Below are positions 58,156 through 64,000 of a stretch of 64,000 bases of DNA, one piece after another. How positions within the stretch are numbered: the first letter of the stretch is position 1; each line of letters opens with the position of its first letter. The position numbers and the translations under genes were made by a program. The notes beneath the pieces are model-generated. The model saw only the letters and a program-made list of their open reading frames with translations, was not told the DNA's origin and ran no database searches. Location: assembly GCF_010093535.1 (NCBI RefSeq), contig NW_022985162.1, forward strand, positions 3,432,350 through 3,496,349. Direction: 5' to 3'. The DNA is from Lindgomyces ingoldianus (Eukaryota > Ascomycota > Dothideomycetes > Pleosporales > Lindgomycetaceae).

Positions 58156-58291
58156 AGATCGTTAGTACAGTGATGTGCAGGGCACATAGTATTGCTTACA
58201 AAAGCTTGCCAGATGTATTTTTTGAATTCATAGGTATTGTAGCTTGACCAAAAAAGCCCTTCAAGTTTGCGCGAGGTCTACTAAGTGAGAC

Positions 58292-59128
58292 TCAAACTTT
58301 TTTCTTCGCTACAATGAAAAGATGTGGCTCAGGGTCGCTGTCAGCCTCTTCAGGCGGTGCATGCATTTCCGTCATTGTTTTCACGATCTCGAATCCTTGC
58401 TTCTCTAGCAGGGCCGCCCAGCCCTTTCGTGTGAACAATGTGATGAAAGTCTGCGCGCCCATGAACCTGATTCCGATGTCTCTCGCACACAGACCGTCCG
58501 CGTCGTAGCCGTTACCCTTCTCATCAGGGGAACAATCCTCAGCTGCCATTGTGCAGATACACAATAGGCCACCAGCCGGTAACCACGAGCTCCATTTCTC
58601 CGCCATGGATTCAATCCCTTCTCTATCCAGCAAGAAGAGCGAGAGGATGTTGAAAATGGCATCGAGACGAATTCCCTCAGGCGGTACGTAGTTGCGCATG
58701 TCTGCGACGTCGAAGGTACCACTTGGCACTGCCTTGCGACTCAATTCAACCATGGCTGGGGAGATGTCGATGCCAAGGATGCGATGTCCAGCTGCAGCCA
58801 GACTACTAGCTACCGGCTTGCCCGTACCACAGCCGACGTCTAGGACTAGGGCCTGTGGGGGCATGTCCGATAGAACAGTCTGGATGAAGCTGATGAGCCC
58901 GGCATCGTGGGCGAAAGCATCCTCATACTTGCTGCCGAGCGAGGAGTAGAACTTGGCGTTGAGCATCGCGGTTTGATTGGTTGCGGGCCGGTGTTGGAGA
59001 ATAGCTCTTAGCCAGGCGGCCGTGGAGGCCTTGCGATGTTGACTTTGGGAAGATCGCTTATTGCGCAACAGTGCGTGTGGAGCGTCGTGGAGGCTGTTGT
59101 AAGGCTTAAGCCATCCGAAGCATGCCAT
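58292..59128 (-). CDS. SAM-dependent class I methyltransferase
   Basis: 278 aa, no intron, ATG 59128. Motif I is VLDVGCGTG (95-103), followed by the strand-2 acidic residue in GIDISPAM (D121), then DVADMRNY and DAIFNILSLFLL. This is the UbiE/small-molecule type fold. The C-terminus (GFEIVKTMTEM, HLFIVAKKK) matches the usual final strands. The N-terminal ~55 residues are not conserved; an in-frame Met55 is an alternative start. It is divergent from the amidinotransferase 680 bases away and convergent with the P450, ending 137 bases from its stop. A role in methylating the same product is inferred from position only. Confidence 0.8.
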   Translation of the reverse strand: MACFGWLKPYNSLHDAPHALLRNKRSSQSQHRKASTAAWLRAILQHRPATNQTAMLNAKFYSSLGSKYEDAFAHDAGLISFIQTVLSDMPPQALVLDVGCGTGKPVASSLAAAGHRILGIDISPAMVELSRKAVPSGTFDVADMRNYVPPEGIRLDAIFNILSLFLLDREGIESMAEKWSSWLPAGGLLCICTMAAEDCSPDEKGNGYDADGLCARDIGIRFMGAQTFITLFTRKGWAALLEKQGFEIVKTMTEMHAPPEEADSDPEPHLFIVAKKKV

Positions 59129-59811
59129 TCGGGGCGGGGTTACTTACCGCCGTGCCGCAACTGTATGGTGGTACCTTTAGGCCGCGAATAGATTGGGTAG
59201 TCGATTGATTGCTGAACAACAGTCGTACGAGAGGCTATCGGCCAATAGAAAGGCCTGAGATTGACAGATCTTCTCTCATTCATTTATTCATAGGGGCCTC
59301 CTGTAACAATAAGGCGGTGTTTTCCCCCAGGATTCGGCCGACATCAGGGGCGTTAACAATTCCCTGCAGCAACCCTCGAGTATTTTCCCAAGTAGTATGT
59401 GACTGCAGGTGCTGGTTGCGTTCCTCGTGAAATGATGTGACAAACCTGCAGCTGACGGCGTCAGGAACGGGGATTCTATGCGGCCCGAACCTAGCGTGCG
59501 ATGGCGTTCCGCGATACGTAGTATCATACGACGCGTTTGGTCCTCGGTACTATGCTATGCAGACAAACGAGCTGGGGCAAAGTACGCACCTGGGAGGCTA
59601 AATAATTTACGTAAGTAGGCAGGTAAGGTACGAGCAGCCCTACGCGTTGGCACTAAGCCCGCTCTAGTACTCCTACAGCGCTATGAAGCCCGGCCACAAC
59701 GATACAAGATGGCCTGCTTTCTAGCCGTGTACCAATGCTTGGCCTCTTAGACTGCCTGTACTTATCTCTAGTGCTTCTTTCCACTCCTGCCACTGTCTCC
59801 TCATTGTCTCA
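59129..59811. promoter_or_regulatory. Shared divergent promoter region (methyltransferase / amidinotransferase)
   Basis: 683 bases between two divergent ATGs, with no credible frame. A common intergenic region suggests joint control, but I could not identify a specific binding site with confidence. Confidence 0.5.
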
Positions 59812-60999
59812 ATGACTACGATTGTGGCAAAGCATGGGGTATATGCCCAATCCGAACCTTTTTTATGCGAAAACGACGATCCATTACTAACCAAAACACC
59901 ACTGGCCCACAAAAACCCAAGTGTTCCCAATGGCCACTCACAAAGGGGCCAGAACTTCCCTTCCAACGTAACGGCCAACAACGAATGGGCTCCCTTGAGA
60001 TCCGTGATCATTGGAAGAGCGGACAATTCGTGTTTTCCTTATGAGGCTCCTCATATGATTGAGGCAACCATGCCGCCCCGGTTTCATGAGGCTTTCAAGC
60101 CTGCGAACCCCTTCCCCCCCGAAATTGTTCGTGGTGCTGAGGAAGAGCTTGGAAACTTTGCCTTATTGCTACAAAGCCAGGGCGTCAACGTCTTCCGCCC
60201 AGCAAAAGTGGACTGGCTTCAAACAGGTGGATACACTGGGGCAATGCCTCGTGATGGACTGCTTGTTGTTGGCAATACTATCATCGAGTCCTGCTTTGCG
60301 TGGAAGTGTCGTGTTGATGAAGTGGCTAACTCGCTTGGGAACCTTCTCTCGAAGCTGGGGGCTAACCCTTCTGTAAAAGTCGTCCGCGCTCCACGACCAC
60401 CTTCGCCAGATACACTCTATAATGGCATACTCGAAGACCCTGGAAGTCATGAATGGGCCATCAACAACAGTCGCCCGGCCTTTGATGCTGCCGACTTCAT
60501 GCGCTTCGGCTCCACCATCATTGGTCAGCTGAGCAACGTCACCAACATGAAGGGAGTCGAATACATACAACTCCATGTCCCATCCGGCTATAAAATTGAG
60601 CTCCTAGATGTCAACGACCCGCATGCGATGCATATCGATGCGACGTTATTGCCATTACGGCAAGGCCTGATGGTCTATAATCCGCTTCGAGTCACTGAGG
60701 AGTCATTGCGTCGCCATGCGGCCTTCAAGGATTGGGAACTAGTCTCGTATCCTTTCGTCAAATCGGTGCAAGCAGTAGAAGAAGCAACCGGTGGGGTGCC
60801 TCGGTTCATGACAAGCGCGTGGCTTGTGATGAACGTGCTGGTCCTAGGACACGACAAGATTGTGGTCGAGGAGCAGGATCATGAATTCGTAAAATGGTTA
60901 GAGGGAAGAGGGATGGAGGTTTTGAAAGCTCCATTCCGCAATGTGCATGCTATTGGTGGTAGTTTCCATTGTGCTAGCGTTGACTTGGTACGATCATAG
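59812..60999 (+). CDS. Arginine:glycine amidinotransferase-like enzyme (AGAT family)
   Basis: 395 aa, single exon, ATG 59812 to TAG 60999. The family moves the amidino group of arginine to an amine acceptor, giving a guanidino compound plus ornithine; AGAT uses glycine. Active-site residues align with those known for AGAT: PRD (D148), FDAADF (D225), MHID (H274, D276) and the nucleophile in GGSFHCASVD (C387). The opening NEWAPLRSVIIGRA is the family's usual first block after a variable N-terminus of ~55 residues. AMHIDAT resembles AGAT more than bacterial streptomycin-type enzymes, which hints at a small amine acceptor, but this is weak. No mitochondrial presequence is obvious. The divergent methyltransferase partner makes a guanidino-natural-product role plausible. 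Confidence 0.85.
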   Translation: MTTIVAKHGVYAQSEPFLCENDDPLLTKTPLAHKNPSVPNGHSQRGQNFPSNVTANNEWAPLRSVIIGRADNSCFPYEAPHMIEATMPPRFHEAFKPANPFPPEIVRGAEEELGNFALLLQSQGVNVFRPAKVDWLQTGGYTGAMPRDGLLVVGNTIIESCFAWKCRVDEVANSLGNLLSKLGANPSVKVVRAPRPPSPDTLYNGILEDPGSHEWAINNSRPAFDAADFMRFGSTIIGQLSNVTNMKGVEYIQLHVPSGYKIELLDVNDPHAMHIDATLLPLRQGLMVYNPLRVTEESLRRHAAFKDWELVSYPFVKSVQAVEEATGGVPRFMTSAWLVMNVLVLGHDKIVVEEQDHEFVKWLEGRGMEVLKAPFRNVHAIGGSFHCASVDLVRS

Positions 61000-61186
61000 T
61001 ACGGATCCCACTCGGTATACTCCAGTCAATAAAAGTTTTCGGTTCTGCTTGTGGTACTTTTTCCAATTTCACATGGAGCAGAGAATATGGGTTTTTGTCT
61101 TGAAAGTTCTCGTCGCCCCATAAAAATTGATTCTATTTGGGGTATGAGGTTGCGGGAGCCTACTTCGGGCGATAATGATATTGAAA
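61000..61186. other. Short intergenic between convergent genes
   Basis: About 190 bases between the convergent amidinotransferase and second PTH11-like genes. Overlapping 3' UTRs are expected. Confidence 0.4.
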
Positions 61187-62565
61187 TTAACCTTTCAGAT
61201 CCGTTCTTTGCTCACTTTTTACCGTAGTTGTCTTTGTCGTTCGAATTTCCATCTTTCCACCATCCCTTTCGACATCAAAGGTAGAATTTCCTTTCCGCAT
61301 GCTCTCTAATTCAATCCCTCCCCTCTCCTCCCTACCTTTACTAGCAGTAACGCTGCTAGTGTAGCTTTCCCCTGCAGGAGTCTTCCGCCACCCATACAGG
61401 GCTCTCTTTGAAGATCCCCCGCCACGCCCGCTCGAGGAGCTATGGTTTCCGTAGGCGGTAGCAACTTGTGCCGTGTTTAGATCCCATCGCAAGCTGAACC
61501 CGATATCGTTAGTTATTACCCCAATAGATAATGCATCAATGACTGGTTTTGTAAAAGGGATTGAGCTAAAAATTATGGCGATGCTGGAGTGGATCACAGT
61601 TACTAGGATCAGTTTGAAGGATGCCGTCATGACGTTTGAAGTTTTGAAGGAGTAAAGGTGTTTTAGGTAGGTGAGGCGAAGGATTATAAGGGGAAGAGTC
61701 CTAAATGCGGAATAGGTTTAGTGCAGGTGTAGAATTCTTAGATTCTGGATTGCTTACAGTATGTTTGGGCAAAACGAGAGCCTCACGAAGAGTTTGGTCC
61801 TTTTGTTGGTCTGAATGTGATGGAGGAGATAGATTGGTAAGAACGCAACTACCGTTTGCGTTATAATATCGACAACCCCATGGACTATCCAAAAGGACGT
61901 CTTAGTATGTTAGTACGAGCAAAGTTATGAGGGTCTTTGCTTCATACCTCGTTTATACACTTGCCTTCTCCCTGTCGCATATCCCAGGTGTCCGGAAGCG
62001 AGCATTGGAAGGACAACACGAAGATGGAGGTGAGCATCCATGACGATGAAAATCCGATAACAATATTGGTAACCAATTTGCTCAGAGGATTAAGGGCGAG
62101 CGACAGAAAGAAGTGTAGGGTTCCGAGCTTGACGAAAAAGGTGGCCAGAACGTAAAAGAGCGACGATAGATACGTAGCCTAGCAAGGGCACACAGTATTA
62201 GATTCACGTAGCCAAAGAGGTGACAAGGGCTATGGCTCTTACCAGATAGAAATTCCTGGTTTCTGAGTCGGAGGGCGTGCCCGCAGTCCGCCCAAGGCCA
62301 TTTGATACTTGGGTAGCAGTCGCCGCACACAGCGCGATGGCCATCAACTGGAAGGAGGTCGTTAGTTCGGCGATCCCGCTCATCCAAATACTACACGTAC
62401 AAGGGCGAATGCGAAGAACAAGTCGTTCAGGTCAAGGCGCTTGAATGCTCTCCATTTGATGTAGAATTTGACCAAGCAGGCCAGGAGAGCGATGATGAGC
62501 AGGACCCAGCTGGCCAGATTGACCAGCGGCCCACGATCTTGTGCAAGATTGGTACCCACGCTCAT
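61187..62565 (-). CDS. PTH11-like rhodopsin-domain integral membrane protein (second)
   Basis: 385 aa, minus-strand exons 62565-62401, 62347-62243, 62178-61948, 61900-61758 and 61700-61187. Four introns of 47-64 nt (one with branch point and acceptor in ACTAACATACTAAG) keep phase. Helix 1 is WVLLIIALLACLVKFYIKW; later helices include YLSSLFYVLATFFVKLGTLH, IVIGFSSSWMLTSIFVL, VDIITQTVVAFLPIYLL and LILVTVIHSSIAIIFSSIP. A Cys pair (QCSLPDTW, GKCINE) fits an extracellular disulfide. The cytoplasmic tail of ~100 residues is Ser/Thr/Gly and Lys/Arg rich. It differs strongly from the receptor at 6626, so it is not a recent duplicate. Ligand unknown. Confidence 0.8.
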
Positions 62566-63208
62566 GCCGTACGTCTTTGCGGCGCCTGTCGGATTTGGGG
62601 GGGTTCTCGAGACGATGGCCGTCTGCTGTCAAGCTTGGAGCGCCTGTTTAAATGAAGGGGGGAGGCTCATGGTGAAAGGGCATCGCCGACAGAGGTACGC
62701 TGTAGCCGGAGTTCCAGGTGGGTGGTTCGGGTGAAAGACGTGTGAGAGAATGGAGTTGGACAGATGGATGCTAGTATTTCAAAAGATGCCGGTATGTGGC
62801 CCGCGGCGGGAAAGGATATGAATCCCTCACGCGGCCCGGCCCGGCGGCAACCAATCCAGGCACGGCGGCACTTCAACCCGCAGACCGTTGCATGAACGAG
62901 GGTACGCGTGCACGGCCTAACTTTCAAACCTAGTGGATCCTACGGTGTGGTTCGATGGCTGCAGAGCCATGTGTGTGGGTGGGCACCCTCCCGTTTCGAA
63001 AGGGTCCTCTTTCGGCTCGCGCCTGGGCATCTTCTCTTCCCTCGCCTCTGGCATATCTACCACTGCGTCTACCACGCTCTCTACCACTCTACTTCGGTAG
63101 CTGTGTAACCGTTGCATCGCGGCGATCTAGGAGCGGCCTCCCTCACCTCGTTTTTTCACTGTGCAAACAACTTCACTCTTTCCTTTGGTAATTACTGGCA
63201 TCACTACT
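62566..63208. promoter_or_regulatory. Divergent intergenic region, receptor / permease
   Basis: About 640 bases of normal-GC sequence between two divergent genes, expected to hold both promoters. A GC-rich CCCGGCCCGGCGG run lies near 62840. No certain sites. Confidence 0.4.
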
Positions 63209-64000
63209 ATGAGCACCTACGAGATGGATGACAAGAATGGCCATGTCTCTCATTCCCGCTCAGGCGCTGTCAATGAAGAACTGGGTCCAGAAAGCAATGC
63301 GACCTCTGACGAGGCCGTGTTGGCGAGGTTTGGCAAGCGTCAACAGCTGCGGGTATGTATTTGCACACCTCTGATCAACAATCTCCGCACATCGAATCTC
63401 CGCTAACATTATGTGATGCCAGAGAGGATTCAGGGCGATGTCAGCCGTTGGGTTAACATGCGGCATTATGTTGACATGGGAGGTCCTCATCATGTCCGAC
63501 CCCTCCTCCCCACCGTTCGCAGCTCAGTGATGCGTACTGACTTTCGCTGGGCAGGACGCTTCAATTTGGTCTGGAGAACGGCGGACCAGCCGGCTTGGTC
63601 TATGGCTACATCATCGCTTGGATCGGCGCTGGCCTACAGGCGCTTGTCATGGCCGAAATGGCCTCCATGATTCCAATTGCTGGCGGTCCGTTCAATTGGG
63701 TTGCTGTACTTGCTCCTGATTACTGCCGCAAGTTTCTCTCTTATCTCACGGGCTGGCTCAGCGTGCTGGCCTGGCAATCTATCGTTGCAAATACTTGCTA
63801 TATTTGTGGCACGCTGATCCAAGGTTTGTTGGTCCTCAACTACCCCAGCTACCATTTCCAGCGATGGCACGGCACTTTGCTTTTTATGGCCGTCTTGACG
63901 TTTGGACTCATTGTCAATACTTGGCTGGGTCGACTGCTGCCTCGAATTGAAAGTCTAACGCTGCTGCTGTATGTCATGGGCTTTGTCGCTGTCTTGGTAA
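63209..64000 (+). CDS. APC-superfamily amino-acid/choline-type permease (3' end outside window)
   Basis: Plasma-membrane transporter of the fungal GABA/choline permease group, incomplete at the window edge. Exons: 63209-63352, 63423-63493 and 63555-64000. The second intron uses an unusual donor, GTCCGA, chosen because it restores TWEVLIMTLQFGLENGGPAG, the conserved helix 1 junction. The N-terminal tail (~48 residues) is hydrophilic. Family features: GFRAMSAVGLTCGIMLTW, the LENGGPAGLVYGY motif, EMASMIPIAGGPFNWVAVLA, and helices SVLAWQSIVANTCYICGTLI and TLLFMAVLTFGLIVNTWLG. It may serve ordinary nutrient uptake or export/import linked to the neighbouring guanidino genes; the latter is speculation. 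Confidence 0.8.

Noticed and set aside
59209..59527. Frames in the methyltransferase-amidinotransferase intergenic region
   Set aside because: Short, overlapping on opposite strands, no motifs; considered promoter sequence.
1..64000. CRISPR arrays, tRNA or rRNA genes, bacterial-type operons
   Set aside because: No regularly spaced identical repeats with unique spacers and no recognisable tRNA box pattern or rRNA sequence were seen; gene structure is eukaryotic.

Overview
The window is from a filamentous ascomycete (Pezizomycotina). Three things point there: short spliceosomal introns (about 45-70 nt, GTAAGT-like donors, CTAAY-type branch points), gene families typical of that group (PTH11-like receptors, fungal cytochromes P450, APC permeases), and heavy repeat-induced point mutation (RIP). 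Where two copies of a repeat can be aligned, nearly all differences are CpA to TpA, and many broken frames carry TAG/TAA where CAG/CAA is expected. I cannot name the species.

Layout: (1) 1-5.7 kb is an AT-rich block holding two RIP-degraded, intron-rich genes that face each other. Their many introns look alike (introner-like). (2) 6.6-13.0 kb is a gene island: a seven-exon PTH11-like receptor, an intact 3-beta-HSD-like dehydrogenase and a cytochrome P450. (3) 13.4-29.6 kb is a repeat block: two fold-back elements built from inverted halves of a pogo/Fot1-type transposase, a full-length Ty1/Copia element inserted in the first of them, and many solo LTRs with exact 5-bp target-site duplications (TSDs). 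(4) 30.06-33.37 kb is a decayed gene island: a 3-beta-HSD relative with four in-frame stops, and a broken P450. (5) 33.98-41.65 kb is a full-length RIP-mutated Ty3/Gypsy chromovirus-type element. (6) 43.2-45.5 kb is an ankyrin-repeat gene, followed by the ruins of a TPR-repeat gene. (7) 46.9-54.8 kb is a nest of elements: a LINE tail, a Crypton (tyrosine-recombinase transposon) split by three copies of one solo LTR, two of which are themselves split by non-autonomous hAT-like elements. (8) 55.3-64.0 kb is an intact gene-rich segment: DUF1349 protein, P450, SAM methyltransferase, a glycine/arginine amidinotransferase, a second PTH11-like receptor and an APC-family permease running off the window end.

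Most interesting biology: the amidinotransferase (AGAT-like, all catalytic residues present) is divergently paired with a small-molecule methyltransferase and flanked by a P450. This is the enzyme combination needed to make and modify a guanidino compound. Amidinotransferase followed by N-methylation is the logic of creatine synthesis, so this is a candidate small biosynthetic cluster. Other signals worth attention are the introner-like introns in RIP-killed genes, the fold-back transposons, LTRs lying in the promoter of the 3-beta-HSD gene, and retrotransposons whose outer edges escaped RIP.

Gene models were spliced by eye. Family names for mobile elements rest on motifs and TSDs; no database search was possible. 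Labels such as LTR-X, LTR-178 and LTR-290 are local names used only here.
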